Positions 44,488-53,567 of a DNA stretch of 64,000 nt are shown one piece after another (position 1 is the first letter of the stretch; every line of letters begins with the position of its first letter). A program made the position numbers and the translations under genes. Location of the stretch: NCBI GenBank assembly GCA_003260025.2, contig QFZU02000010.1, forward strand, positions 1 through 64,000. Direction: 5' to 3'. This DNA comes from Microbispora triticiradicis (GTDB taxonomy: Bacteria > Actinomycetota > Actinomycetes > Streptosporangiales > Streptosporangiaceae). The notes under the pieces are model-generated. The model worked only from the letters and a program-made list of their open reading frames with translations, did no database searches and was not told where the DNA came from.

Positions 44488-44550
44488 ATGGGGGATTCGG
44501 GGTGCGTGGGGGAGAGGGGCTACGCCGCGCCGGGCCGGCGCCGCCTGGCC

Positions 44551-44829
44551 TCACCCGCGGCGCGGTGAGATCGGCGCTGTCCCATTGACGCCATGGCGTA
44601 GGGACTGGGGATCGGCGCCGGCAGGCGGCGCTGTACAGCGCACTGGGACAGCGGTCGGCGCGGTGACCAGGACGGTGACCAGGATGGTGAGCGGGACGGT
44701 GTGCTGGCCGACGACGGGCGGCCGCCCGTCAGGACGGGACGAGACCCGCACGACCGGCGGCGAAGTGACGTAGGCGGGCGGGCGACCTCCGTGGGAGTTC
44801 TGGTCGGGCGTGTACGGGACGGGCGGCAC
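44551..44829 (-). CDS. Small hypothetical protein, doubtful
   Basis: A 92-codon frame from GTG 44829, 21 bases after the DeoR gene stop. The first 60 codons have near-total G/C third positions and encode a polar Pro-rich segment (PPVPYTPDQN) and one hydrophobic stretch (TVPLTILVTVLVTAPTAV). The remaining codons lose the bias, so the end may be decayed or frameshifted. There is no clear ribosome site and no family recognised. Confidence 0.3.
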   Translation of the reverse strand: MPPVPYTPDQNSHGGRPPAYVTSPPVVRVSSRPDGRPPVVGQHTVPLTILVTVLVTAPTAVPVRCTAPPAGADPQSLRHGVNGTAPISPRRG

Positions 44830-44850
44830 GATCCGCGTGGCGTGGATCCG

Positions 44851-45630
44851 TCAGGGAACGGACGCCGTCCCGGGAACCGTGCGTACGGTGACTCCGGCGG
44901 CGGCGAGGGCGTCGTGCTGGTCCTTGGGAATCCCGTCGTCGGTGACGACGACGTCGAGCCGGTCGAGTCCGCAGACCGCGCCGAACGCCGTCCGGTTGAA
45001 CTTACCCGAGTCGCAGACCACCACCACCCGGCGGGCCGAGGCGATCGCGGCCTGCTTGATGGCCACTTCGGGCAGGTCATGCGCGGTCAGGCCGTGCTCG
45101 GCGGACAGGCCGCAGCAGCCGACGACCGCGGTGTCGAACCGCAGCGCCTTGATGGACGCCTCGGTGAGCGGACCGACGAAGTTCATCTCACCGTGACGCA
45201 CCTCCCCGCCGGGCAGCACGAGACGGACGCGGGGCGCGGCGGCGAGCTCCTGCGCCGCCTGAAGCGCCAGCGGCAGCACGGTCAGCCGCCGGTCGCGTAC
45301 GACTCGCGCGACCTCCAGCGCGGTCGTGCCGCCGTCGAGCACCACGGCCTCACCATCGGCCAGCAGGGAGGCGACCTCCGCGGCGATGCGCCGCTTGGCC
45401 TCAACCGCCTCACGCTCACGCACCCCGAACGGCGGTTCCTCGCCGCGCAGCAGCAGGCTCAGCGCGCCGCCGCGCACTCGCCGGACCACGCCCTGCTGAG
45501 CGAGTTCGTCGAGGTCGCGGCGGATGGTCATCTCCGAGACCCCGTACGCCAGTGCCAGCTCGGCCACGGAGACGCTGTCGGTCGTGCGCAGCGCATTCAT
45601 GATCGCACGCATGCGGTCGGCACTTTCCAT
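44851..45630 (-). CDS. DeoR/GlpR family transcriptional regulator
   Basis: 259 residues: N-terminal DeoR helix-turn-helix (VSVAELALAYGVSEMTIRRDLDEL, about residues 20-43, split here at 20 residues as VSVAELALAYGVS and EMTIRRDLDEL) and a DeoRC sensor domain with the sugar-phosphate-binding DGGTTALEVAR motif and the GLSAEHGLT block. ATG 45630 is chosen as the family start. A perfect palindrome covers the base just upstream of the ATG, so autoregulation is likely. A xylulokinase gene lies 1.5 kb away; whether it is a target is not shown. Confidence 0.9.
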   Translation of the reverse strand: MESADRMRAIMNALRTTDSVSVAELALAYGVSEMTIRRDLDELAQQGVVRRVRGGALSLLLRGEEPPFGVREREAVEAKRRIAAEVASLLADGEAVVLDGGTTALEVARVVRDRRLTVLPLALQAAQELAAAPRVRLVLPGGEVRHGEMNFVGPLTEASIKALRFDTAVVGCCGLSAEHGLTAHDLPEVAIKQAAIASARRVVVVCDSGKFNRTAFGAVCGLDRLDVVVTDDGIPKDQHDALAAAGVTVRTVPGTASVP

Positions 45631-45631
45631 A

Positions 45632-45645
45632 TGTTCATTTGAACA
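45632..45645. promoter_or_regulatory. Palindromic operator at the DeoR start
   Basis: TGTTCA-TT-TGAACA, a perfect inverted repeat, lies one base upstream of the DeoR start codon, in the gap between DeoR and the divergent VOC gene. Confidence 0.7.
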
Positions 45646-45788
45646 CACGGTCTGTCCGAGAGCAACTAAATCTACTTTGTAAGGTCGGGTGCAAGGGTTG
45701 GGACAGGGACACAATCTGCCGATAACTTGATTAGACAGTCGTCGAAGCAGCGGGCGTGCCCGCGGCTTCACGGTCCACGGAGGAACCG

Positions 45789-46229
45789 ATGTCCCGTGTT
45801 CAGCTCGCCCTGCGGGTCGCCGACCTGGAAGGGTCGATCGCCTTCTACTCCAAGTTGTTCGGCGTCGAGCCCGCCAAGCGGCGGCCCGGCTACGCCAGCT
45901 TCGCCGTCGCCGAGCCCCCGCTGAAGCTGGTGCTCCTGGAAGGCGAGCGGGGGGAGCCCACCCGGATGGACCACCTCGGCGTGGAGGTCGAGGACGCCGC
46001 GCAAGTCACGGCCGCGACCGAGCGGCTGAAGGGGGCCGGCCTGGCGACCTTCGAGGAGAACGACACCACCTGTTGCTACGCCCTGCAGGACAAGGTGTGG
46101 GTGCACGGCCCCGGAGGTGAGTCCTGGGAGGTGTACGTGGTCAAGGCCGACGCGGAGGTCATCGGCAGGAGCGGGACGGCGACCGCCGACAGTGCCGCGT
46201 GCTGCGGCACCTCTGAGGAGAAGGGTTGA
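45789..46229 (+). CDS. VOC family protein of the ArsI/CadI type
   Basis: 146-residue vicinal-oxygen-chelate protein. Gln5, His62 and Glu114 lie where ArsI C-As lyases have their metal ligands, and the Cys95-Cys96 pair (DTTCCYALQDKVWV) matches the substrate thiols. A second Cys pair sits in the C-terminal tail (SAACCGTS), as in ArsI. Members cleave methylarsenite or are induced by cadmium. ATG 45789 follows GGAGGAA. No arsR, arsenite pump or reductase is next to it, which is unusual for this family. Divergent from the DeoR gene. Confidence 0.85.
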   Translation: MSRVQLALRVADLEGSIAFYSKLFGVEPAKRRPGYASFAVAEPPLKLVLLEGERGEPTRMDHLGVEVEDAAQVTAATERLKGAGLATFEENDTTCCYALQDKVWVHGPGGESWEVYVVKADAEVIGRSGTATADSAACCGTSEEKG

Positions 46230-46237
46230 GGAACGGC

Positions 46238-46284
46238 CGTCAACCGAAGATTGACGATCGAGAATCGTCAAGCTACGGTTGACG
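46238..46284 (+). promoter_or_regulatory. Nested double operator over the promoter of the HTH-ClpN gene
   Basis: Two copies of GTCAA-N7-TTGAC lie at 46239-46255 and 46267-46283, 28 bases apart. Together they form a larger nested symmetry: CGTCAACCG (46238) pairs with CGGTTGACG (46276-46284), and TTGACGAT pairs with ATCGTCAA inside it. The -35 TTGACG (46251-46256) and -10 TACGGT (46274-46279) are 17 bases apart and both lie inside the operators; the start point falls on the A of ATG 46286. Confidence 0.8.
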
Positions 46285-46285
46285 C

Positions 46286-46987
46286 ATGAGTCCACTCAAC
46301 ATCAGCCTCGCCGACCTGATCGCCCGTCTCGACGAGGAACTCCCCGACGCCGACCACCTGGCCCGCATCAGCGAGGCGCAACTGCGTGCCCAGACCCTGT
46401 CCGACCTCGCCGACCAGCTCGTCGGCCACTACGTCGGCAAGGCCAAGCAGGCGGGCGCCTCGTGGAGCGAGGTCGGCGACGCCATCGGGGTGTCCAAGCA
46501 GGCCGCCCAGCAACGCCACGCGCCGAACGTGTTCGATCGGTTCACCGACCTGAACCGGCACACCATCGTGCTGGCCCAGGAGGCCGCCCGAGCGCACAAG
46601 CACGACTTCATCGGCACCGAGCACATCCTGCTCGGCCTGCTCGGCGAACCCCGGGGCCTCGCGTACGAGGTGCTGATGGCGAAGACCGAGTCGGAGCAAC
46701 GCATCCGCGACGCGATCGAGGAGGCGATGCCGCCGGCCGGGCCCAAGGCGCTGCGGGGCCACATCGCGTTCCGGCCGGAGAGCAAGGAGGTCATCGAGCA
46801 CGCGAGCCGCGCGTCGGCAGACCTCGGCCACGACTGGGTCGGCACCGAACACACGCTGCTGGGCCTGATCCGCGCCGAGGAGAGCCCGGCCGCGCAGATC
46901 CTGCGCAACCTCGGCTTCACGTCGGACGAGCTGCACGAGACGGTCAGGACCGAGATCGCCAAGCGATCCGCGGCCCGCGACGAGTAG
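46286..46987 (+). CDS. Helix-turn-helix protein with tandem Clp N-terminal domains
   Basis: 233 residues. A helix-turn-helix-like segment at about residues 58-78 (ASWSEVGDAIGVSKQAAQQR) is followed by two Clp_N repeats (HDFIGTEHILLGLLGE at about 104-119, HDWVGTEHTLLGLIRAE at about 180-196). There is no AAA+ ATPase module, so it is not a Clp unfoldase. Such stand-alone Clp_N proteins in actinomycetes may sense or adapt Clp substrates; coupling to a DNA-binding segment suggests a regulator. The palindromes over its own promoter and the leaderless start support autoregulation. Function is inferred. Confidence 0.8.
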   Translation: MSPLNISLADLIARLDEELPDADHLARISEAQLRAQTLSDLADQLVGHYVGKAKQAGASWSEVGDAIGVSKQAAQQRHAPNVFDRFTDLNRHTIVLAQEAARAHKHDFIGTEHILLGLLGEPRGLAYEVLMAKTESEQRIRDAIEEAMPPAGPKALRGHIAFRPESKEVIEHASRASADLGHDWVGTEHTLLGLIRAEESPAAQILRNLGFTSDELHETVRTEIAKRSAARDE

Positions 46988-47178
46988 GCCGGCTCGACCT
47001 GCTCCCAGGCGTCCCCGTCCAGTGGCTTCGCACGCGGGTCTCCCCACTTCGTGGGTTCGGCCGAGACGGGCCGGAACAGATCGCCCGGCGCCGCGCGTGA
47101 ACGCCTCGGCGTGGCGCGCGGCTTGCAGGCCGGCCCGCCGACCGGCGCGGTCGCCCTCAGGCAGCCGCCATTCGGCCG
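46988..47178. other. Intergenic region, no gene seen
   Basis: 191 bases between the HTH-ClpN gene and the convergent xylulokinase end. There is no clear hairpin. A short minus-strand frame has plausible codons but no start and is not supported. Confidence 0.4.
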
Positions 47179-48651
47179 TCATTCAGTGCGGTCGAGGACG
47201 CTCTCGCGGGCCGCGGCGTACTGTTCGCGGATCGCCGGCACAGGGTCCGCCTCGTGCGTCTCGACCTGCCCGATCGTCCACGACGGCGGTCGCTGCCCGC
47301 CCGACAGCATCCAGGCCGCCTGGCGGGCGGCGCCGTCGGCGACGTACTCCCCCAGTGGTGGGACGAGCACGGGCCGGCCGAAGACCGCCGGCGCGATCCG
47401 GCGCACCGCCTCCGAGCGGGCGCCGCCGCCGACCAGGATGACCCGGTCGACCGTCGTGCCCTGCGCGATCATCGCGTCCAGCCCGTCGGCGAGTCCGCAC
47501 AGCATGCCCTCGACCGCCGCGCGGGCCAGGTGCGCGGCGGTCGAGGTTCGCAGGGTCAGGCCGTGCACGGCTCCGGTGGCGTGCGGGCGGTTCGGTGTGC
47601 GCTCGCCCTCCAGGTAGGGCACCAGGACCAGCCCGTCGGCGCCCGGCGGGGCCGACAACGCCAGCGCCGACAGCTCCGCGTGGTCCACCCGCAGCATGGT
47701 CGCGGCCGCGTCCAGCACCCGGGCGGCGTTGAGCGTGCACACCAGCGGCAGGAACCGGCCGGTCATGTCGGCGAACCCGGCGACGATCCCGCTCGGGTCC
47801 GCGGCCGGCACGTCGGAGACGGTGGACACGATGCCCGAGGTGCCGATCGACACGATCACGTCGCCCGGCTCGGCACCGGCACCCAGCGCCGCCGCGGCGC
47901 AGTCCCCGGCGCCGGGGCCCAGCGGCGCACCGGTGCGCAGGTGCCCGGCCTGACCGGTGGGCCCGAGCACCTGCGGCAGCAGCACGTCGTCGCGGCCGAA
48001 CGCCAGCCGGATCAGGTCTAGGCGGTACTCATCGGTCACGGCCGACCAGTATCCGGTCCCGCTGGCCTCGCTGCGGTCGGTGCGCAGCGCGTCCAGCCCC
48101 GGCGCGCCGGACAGTCGCCAGGTCAGCCAGTCGTGCGGCAGACACACCGCGGCCGTGCGGGCGGCGTTGTCCGGCTCGGCCGAGGCCAGCCAGCGCAGCT
48201 TGGTGACGGTGAAGCTGGCCACTGGCACCAGGCCGACCGCCTCCGCCCATGCTCGCCGTCCCGCCTCCCCGCCGCCGAGGTCCGAGATCAGGTCGGCGGC
48301 GGCGCCGGCCGAGCGGGTGTCGTTCCACAGCACCGCGTCCCGGATCACCGCGCCGTCCGCGTCCAGGCACACCATGCCCTGCATCTGCCCGGCGATCGAG
48401 GCCGCCGCCACGTCGTCCAGTCCGCCGGCCTGTGCGACCGCGTCGGACAGTGCGGCCTCCCACGCGGTCGGCGGCACGGCCGTCCCGGCGGGGTGCGGTG
48501 CGCGACCTTCGCGCACCAGTTCCCCGGTCTCGGCGTCGCGAACGACGACTTTGCACGACTGGGTCGAGGAGTCGACCCCGGCGACGAGGGGCACCGGTCC
48601 TCCGGGGATCTCGGGCGCGGACGACCGCGCTGGGTGGGTCGCGAAGATCAT
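47179..48651 (-). CDS. xylB: Xylulokinase (FGGY carbohydrate kinase)
   Basis: Phosphorylates D-xylulose to xylulose-5-phosphate for entry to the pentose phosphate pathway. 490 residues, normal for the family. The N-terminal FGGY_N half begins [15 protein letters not shown] (phosphate-binding loop) and has QMQGMVCLD and WNDTRSA. The C-terminal half has the FGGY signature GTSGIVST and [21 protein letters not shown]. The ATG at 48651 gives a usual N-terminus. It lies 53 bases downstream of the CBM2 sugar-oxidase gene on the same strand. Xylose isomerase is not in view. A pentose kinase fits the arabinofuranosidase at the other end of the window. Confidence 0.92.
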   Translation of the reverse strand: MIFATHPARSSAPEIPGGPVPLVAGVDSSTQSCKVVVRDAETGELVREGRAPHPAGTAVPPTAWEAALSDAVAQAGGLDDVAAASIAGQMQGMVCLDADGAVIRDAVLWNDTRSAGAAADLISDLGGGEAGRRAWAEAVGLVPVASFTVTKLRWLASAEPDNAARTAAVCLPHDWLTWRLSGAPGLDALRTDRSEASGTGYWSAVTDEYRLDLIRLAFGRDDVLLPQVLGPTGQAGHLRTGAPLGPGAGDCAAAALGAGAEPGDVIVSIGTSGIVSTVSDVPAADPSGIVAGFADMTGRFLPLVCTLNAARVLDAAATMLRVDHAELSALALSAPPGADGLVLVPYLEGERTPNRPHATGAVHGLTLRTSTAAHLARAAVEGMLCGLADGLDAMIAQGTTVDRVILVGGGARSEAVRRIAPAVFGRPVLVPPLGEYVADGAARQAAWMLSGGQRPPSWTIGQVETHEADPVPAIREQYAAARESVLDRTE

Positions 48652-48704
48652 GACACACCCGTCGCGGGCCACCGAAGCCGCTCGTGAGCGGCCCAGCCGG
48701 GGGG

Positions 48705-50530
48705 TCAGGTGGCCGTACAGGTGATGGGCGACGGCGCTCCGACGGTGCCGCCGGACCAGCCGATCGCGAAGTCCGTCGTCACCGACGCGCCCGGCGGCAG
48801 CGCGCCGTTCCAGGGCTGGTTGGGGACGGTCACCGTGCCTCCCGGCGGGATGCGGCCGCCGTTCCACATCTGCACCCAGCTCAGACCGTTGGGGACCTTG
48901 AAGGTGACGGTCCACGAGGAGATGGGCAGCGTTCCCGTGTTCCGCACCGTCAGTTCGCCGTATGCGGGCCCCGCCGACGACAGGATGAAACGGATCGTCG
49001 CTTCGCACGAGCGTGTACCGGTGGACGGCGACGGGCTGGGCGACTGTGAAGGGCTGGGCGAGGGGGAAGGGCTGGGCGAGGGGGAGGGCGAGGGGCTCGG
49101 TGACGGCGACGGGCTGGGCGTTGGCGAGGGGCACGGCGAGGCACTCGGCGAAGGGCTGGGGGAGGGGCTGGGCGACGGTGACGGCGAGGGGCTGACTGAC
49201 GGCGAGGGGCTGACTGATGGTGACGGGCTGACTGATGGTGACGGGCTGACTGATGGTGACGGGCTGACTGATGGTGACGGGCTGACTGAGGTGACAGCGT
49301 CGCTGAAGGGCTGACCGACGGTGAAGGGCTGGGCGACGGTGACGGTGACGGCGAAGGGCTGGGCGAGGGGGAGAGGCACGGCGAGGAGCCGCCGGACGGC
49401 GAGGGCGACGGGCTGGCCGACGGTGAGAGCGACGGGCTGGCTGACGGCGAGGCCGGCCAGCCTTCGACGGGCGGGATCCGGATGATCCGGTCGTCGCCGT
49501 AGACAGGAGTCCCGCCGGCGTCGTAGTTGCTCGTCGTCACCCAGAGCCAGCCGTCCGGGCCGACGGCGACGGTGCGCAGCCGTCCGTACCTCCCCTGAAG
49601 CTCGGCCACCGGCGTGCCCGCCATGCCGCCCGCGACCGGCACCGCCCACACCCGCGTCCCGCGCAGGGCCGCGGCGAAGACCGTCCCGTTGGCGTACGCG
49701 AGGCCGCTGGGCGACGCGTCGGCCGGGCGCCAGGTCACGATCGGGTCGCGCCAGCGTACGTCTCCGCACACGCCCTGGCAGGACGGCCAGCCGTAGTTGC
49801 CTCCCGGGACGATGGCGTTGAGCTCGTCCCAGGCGTCCTCGCCGAACTCCGTGGCGTACAGCCGGCCGCCCGCGTCCCAGGCGAGGCCCTGGACGTTGCG
49901 GTGGCCGTAGCTGTAGACCGGCGAGCCGGCGAACGGGTTGTCCGCGGGCACCGTGCCGTCGGGCCTGAGGCGCAGGATCTTGCCGCCCAGGGTGCCGTTC
50001 TGCGCGTTGACGGGGGTGCCTGCGTCGCCGGTGGCGACATACAGCATGCCGTCGGGACCGAACGCGATCCGCCCGCCGTTGCGGGACTGGCCGCGGGGAA
50101 TGCCGCTGAGGACGACCTGCTGCGTGTTGGGGGCGCCCCACCGGAACCGGACCACGCGGTTGTCGGAGGCGCTGGTGAAATAGACGTAGACGAACTGGTC
50201 CTGAAGGAAGGCGGGGGACAAGGCGATGCCGAGAAGGCCGCCGTCACCCGTCGTGTACACGTTCGGGATGGTGGTCACCCGTGTTTGCATGTATCCCGGA
50301 TACACCCGCCAGATGTCCGCGGTGGCGCGTTCGGTCACGAGGGCGCTGCGGTCCGGCAGGAAGGCCATCCCCCAGGGTGACTGCAGTCCCGTGATGGAGA
50401 CCTGCGCCCTGGTGAAGTCGAACCCGCCGGTGGCCGCTCCCGCGGGGACCGGACGGGTCGCGACGAGCACCGCGGCGGCGGTCACGGCGCAGAGGACGGC
50501 CGCGAGTGCCGCGGACAGACGCTTGGGCAT
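48705..50530 (-). pseudogene. Secreted PQQ-type sugar dehydrogenase with Ser/Pro linker and CBM2, frame broken in the linker
   Basis: The 5' frame (from ATG 50530, with GGGAGCACGTG upstream) encodes a Sec signal peptide, then a six-bladed GSDH propeller ([66 protein letters not shown]) and a SPSPSP linker. The C-terminal family 2 carbohydrate-binding module ([21 protein letters not shown], split here as SWTVTFKVP and QMWNGG) is in another frame, ending at 48705. The frame change falls in the last of five 18-base repeats, where one base (T on the plus strand, after 49289) is missing. As read, the protein is truncated inside the linker and lacks the CBM2. With the base restored it would be about 608 residues. 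It is expected to oxidise sugars at the cell surface. Confidence 0.85.
49207..49295 (-). repeat. Five 18-base tandem repeats in the Ser/Pro linker
   Basis: Plus-strand unit GGGCTGACTGATGGTGAC repeats at 49207, 49225, 49243 and 49261; the fifth copy (49279-49295) has a one-base deletion. They encode SPSV-type linker residues on the minus strand, in a larger Ser/Pro-coding low-complexity tract from about 49020 to 49450. Confidence 0.9.
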
Positions 50531-50696
50531 CACGTGCTCCCGGGAGGAGACGGGGACCGCATACCGGCTTGTCAATCATCGAAAGCGTCCGCCGCGCCAG
50601 AGGCAACGGACCGGCGGGAGCCCGTCCGGCGGCCTGCGTGTTTGTCCGCAGCAGGGGCCCGGGTGAGGAAACTTTCAGACCCGGCCACGGTGAGGG

Positions 50697-51773
50697 TCAG
50701 CGGGCCGCGGGCCGGACGCGGATGATCCGGTCGTCGTCGGCGGCCGGGCTCCCGCGGCCGTCGCGGTTGCTCGTCGCCACCCACAGCGAGCAGTCCGGCC
50801 CGACGGCCACGGTGCGCAGCCGCCCGTACGTCCCCTGGAACTCGGCCGCCGGGGTGCCCGCCGCACCGTCGCTGATCGGCACCGTCCACAGCCGCGTCCC
50901 GCGCAGCGCCGCGGCGAAGAGCGTGCCCTTGGCGTACGCGAGGCCGCTGGGTGACGCCTCGGCGGGACTCCACGTCACGAGGGGATTGGTGAAGCGCGGG
51001 TCGGAGCACACGCCCTCGCAGATCGGCCAGCCGTAGTCGCGGCCGGGGAGGATGCGGTTGAGCTCGTCAAAGGTGTTCTGGCCGAACTCGGTGGCGTACA
51101 GCCGGCCGCTGTCGTCCCAGGCGAGGCCTTGGACGTTGCGGTGGCCGTAGCTGTAGACCGGCGAGCCGGCGAACGGGTTGTCGACGGGCACCGTGCCGTC
51201 GGGCCTGAGGCGCAGGATCTTGCCGCCCAGGCTGTTCAGGTTCTGCGCGTTGGCCGAGTTCCCGGCGTCGCCCGTGCCCACGTACAGCCTGCCGTCCGGG
51301 CCGAACGCGATCCGCCCGCCGTTGTGGGTCTGGGCGCGGGGGATGCCCGTGAGGATCGGCTGCTGCGTCTGGGGCGAGCTGAGCCGGAACCGGACCACCC
51401 GGTTGTCGGAGGCGCTCGTGTAGTACGCGTAGACCCACTGGTCCAGGGCGTAGACCGGGGAGACCGCGATGCCGAGCAGGCCGCCCTCGCCCCCGGGCGA
51501 CACGTTCGGGACCGTGGCCACCTTCACGGGCGCGGATCCGCGGCGCACCCGCATGATGTCCGCCGTGTCGCGCTGGGAGACGAGGGCGCTGCCGTCGGGC
51601 AGGAAGGCGATCCCCCAGGGCGCCCGCAGTCCCGTCGCGACCACCTGCGGGTGGGCGAAGTCGTATCCGCCGGTGTCCGCGCCCGCGGGCGCCGGCCGGA
51701 TCGCGACGAGGGCGGCGGACGCGGTGACCGCGCTGAGCGCGGCCGAGAGCGCCACGACGAGACGCTTGGGCAT
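50697..51773 (-). CDS. Secreted PQQ-dependent sugar dehydrogenase (GSDH) without CBM
   Basis: 358 residues: Sec signal peptide ending near residue 31 (AxA at PAGA), then the GSDH propeller with the same blocks as the downstream paralogue ([49 protein letters not shown]). It stops where the paralogue continues into the linker. The two genes are in tandem on the same strand 166 bases apart and clearly duplicated. The likely role is oxidation of glucose, sorbosone or related sugars outside the membrane with PQQ. PQQ biosynthesis genes are not in view. Confidence 0.88.
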   Translation of the reverse strand: MPKRLVVALSAALSAVTASAALVAIRPAPAGADTGGYDFAHPQVVATGLRAPWGIAFLPDGSALVSQRDTADIMRVRRGSAPVKVATVPNVSPGGEGGLLGIAVSPVYALDQWVYAYYTSASDNRVVRFRLSSPQTQQPILTGIPRAQTHNGGRIAFGPDGRLYVGTGDAGNSANAQNLNSLGGKILRLRPDGTVPVDNPFAGSPVYSYGHRNVQGLAWDDSGRLYATEFGQNTFDELNRILPGRDYGWPICEGVCSDPRFTNPLVTWSPAEASPSGLAYAKGTLFAAALRGTRLWTVPISDGAAGTPAAEFQGTYGRLRTVAVGPDCSLWVATSNRDGRGSPAADDDRIIRVRPAAR

Positions 51774-51905
51774 GAGAGGCTCCCAGTGCGGGACATGGGC
51801 TTATGGCTCGTGACCGTACAACTCGCGAAGCCGGGAATCCGCCCGCCGCGCCGGTGGGGACGGACAGGCGTCACGCCGGCCGTCCGAGCGGTGACCGCCA
51901 GGTGG

Positions 51906-53444
51906 TCAACCGGGCTGAGCTGCTCGATCCCGGTCCTGGAGATCCCGCCGTGGGGGAGCGGCCGGCGCACGCCGGGCGCCTGCCGCGGCCCGGACGCGGG
52001 CCAGGGACGCGAGCGCGAGCAGCAGCAGGAGAGCGCAGGCCCAGGCGAACCAGTCGCCGAACCGTGTGTAGGGCGTTTCCGCCGAGCGGGTGGGCAGCGC
52101 GGTGAGGGCGGACACGAACGGCGCGTCCGCGCTGTGCGCCTCGGTCCGGATCCGGCCGTTGGCGTCGCTCACGACCAGGTCGCCGTTCCGCGCCGCACGC
52201 GCCACCGTGAGCCCGGTCTCCACGCCCCGGGTGACCGCCATCCTGCCGTGCAGCCAGCGGTCCCGATCGAAGTCCCAGGCGGGGACGAAGATCGCCGTGG
52301 CGCCGCTCCTGCGGTAGTCGCGCACCAGACCGGGCAGATCGAGGTCGAAGCAGATCGCGATCCCCCAGCGGAGGCCCGAACCGGGCACGAAGGCCTTGCG
52401 GTTCCCGGGCCGGAACTCGCTTTCCAGCCCGGGGATGAGGTGGTGCTTGAAGTACTCGACCGGCCGGCTCCCGTCGGCGGGGAAGTCGACGGCCGCGTTG
52501 CGGAGGCCATCGGACCGCCTGAGGATCAGCCCGGCGATGATGTCGACGTGGTGGTCGGCGGCGAGCCGCGCCAGCGGCTCCGCCAGGACGGGCAGCGTCG
52601 CGTCGTCGGCGACGAAGACCTTCTCCGGCATGACCACGACCCGCGCGCCGCGTGCGGCGAGGTCCGGGATCCGCGCCGTGTACCTCCCGAGGAGGGCACG
52701 TCCCTCCGCCGAGGCGACCGGGACCGAGCCGTTCCGGTCGGCGGCGAGCAGCGCCACCTTCTCCGAACCCGAGCCGTCCCCGCCCGATCCGTTCCCGTCC
52801 GAGCCTTCCCCGTACGGCGGGCGCAACCGCCAGGCGCCGTACCCCACGGCCAGGGTCAGGACGATCGCGGCGGTGACCGCCACCCGCAGCCGCCCGCCCG
52901 TGCCCGGTGCGGAGAACGCGGCGACGGCCGCGGGAACCCCGAGGACCAGGAACGTGACTCCCCACGGTCCGGTGACCGAGACGGTCTGCAGGACCGGAAG
53001 GACGTCGGCCTGGGTGTAGGCCATGCTCCACCACGCCCCGTTCGGCGACAGCACCGAGAACGCGTACTCGACGGCGACCCAGGCCGCCGGCACGACGGCG
53101 GCGGCCGTCAGCGGACGTCCCTTCAGCACCAGCGCCCGGGACGCTAGGATGACCAGCCCGAACAGCAGCGCCGACCCGACGATCAGCGACATGACCATCG
53201 GCGGCGGGATCCGCACCGTGTCGAGGAAGTAGCCCCACATCGCCGTCTCGCCACCGAGCCATGCCGCCGACGCCGCGAGGAACGCGGTGCGAGCGCCGAC
53301 GTGGTGGGCGAGGACGAGCACCGGCAGCGGTGCGAGCCAGGTGAGCCAGGGCGCCGGCGTGAGCCCGGTGCCGAGATGCAACAGCGTCGCCGACAGCGCC
53401 GTGGCGGCGAGCGCCACGGTCAGACGCCGAATCCGTGAATTCAT
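51906..53444 (-). CDS. lnt: Apolipoprotein N-acyltransferase-like protein
   Basis: 512 residues: six or so N-terminal transmembrane helices (to about residue 200), a hydrophilic Gly/Ser/Asp stretch, then a nitrilase-fold domain with the catalytic triad Glu (VVMPEKVFV), Lys (EYFKHHLIPG) and Cys (GIAICFDLDLPG), and a last helix (FAWACALLLLLALASL). This is the Lnt architecture that N-acylates lipoproteins after signal peptide cleavage. The ATG at 53444 has AAGGAGG upstream. The CFDLDL motif departs from the usual CYE of E. coli Lnt, so activity on lipoproteins is probable but not certain. Confidence 0.8.
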   Translation of the reverse strand: MNSRIRRLTVALAATALSATLLHLGTGLTPAPWLTWLAPLPVLVLAHHVGARTAFLAASAAWLGGETAMWGYFLDTVRIPPPMVMSLIVGSALLFGLVILASRALVLKGRPLTAAAVVPAAWVAVEYAFSVLSPNGAWWSMAYTQADVLPVLQTVSVTGPWGVTFLVLGVPAAVAAFSAPGTGGRLRVAVTAAIVLTLAVGYGAWRLRPPYGEGSDGNGSGGDGSGSEKVALLAADRNGSVPVASAEGRALLGRYTARIPDLAARGARVVVMPEKVFVADDATLPVLAEPLARLAADHHVDIIAGLILRRSDGLRNAAVDFPADGSRPVEYFKHHLIPGLESEFRPGNRKAFVPGSGLRWGIAICFDLDLPGLVRDYRRSGATAIFVPAWDFDRDRWLHGRMAVTRGVETGLTVARAARNGDLVVSDANGRIRTEAHSADAPFVSALTALPTRSAETPYTRFGDWFAWACALLLLLALASLARVRAAAGARRAPAAPPRRDLQDRDRAAQPG

Positions 53445-53567
53445 CGTGCAGCCTCCTTCTTCAGCCGCCCCGACCTTCCGGGATCCGGCCTGGACGCGCA
53501 TCACCGGAGGGAGCGGTCCGGGTGCCGGTCGCAGGGACCGGGGCCGCTCGGAGAGGCGTGGCAGCGG

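Noticed and set aside
49020-49450. Repeat-rich stretch that could be read as a CRISPR-like or minisatellite array
   Set aside because: Repeats are contiguous with no unique spacers and encode a Ser/Pro linker in frame with a sugar dehydrogenase, so they are protein-coding low complexity.
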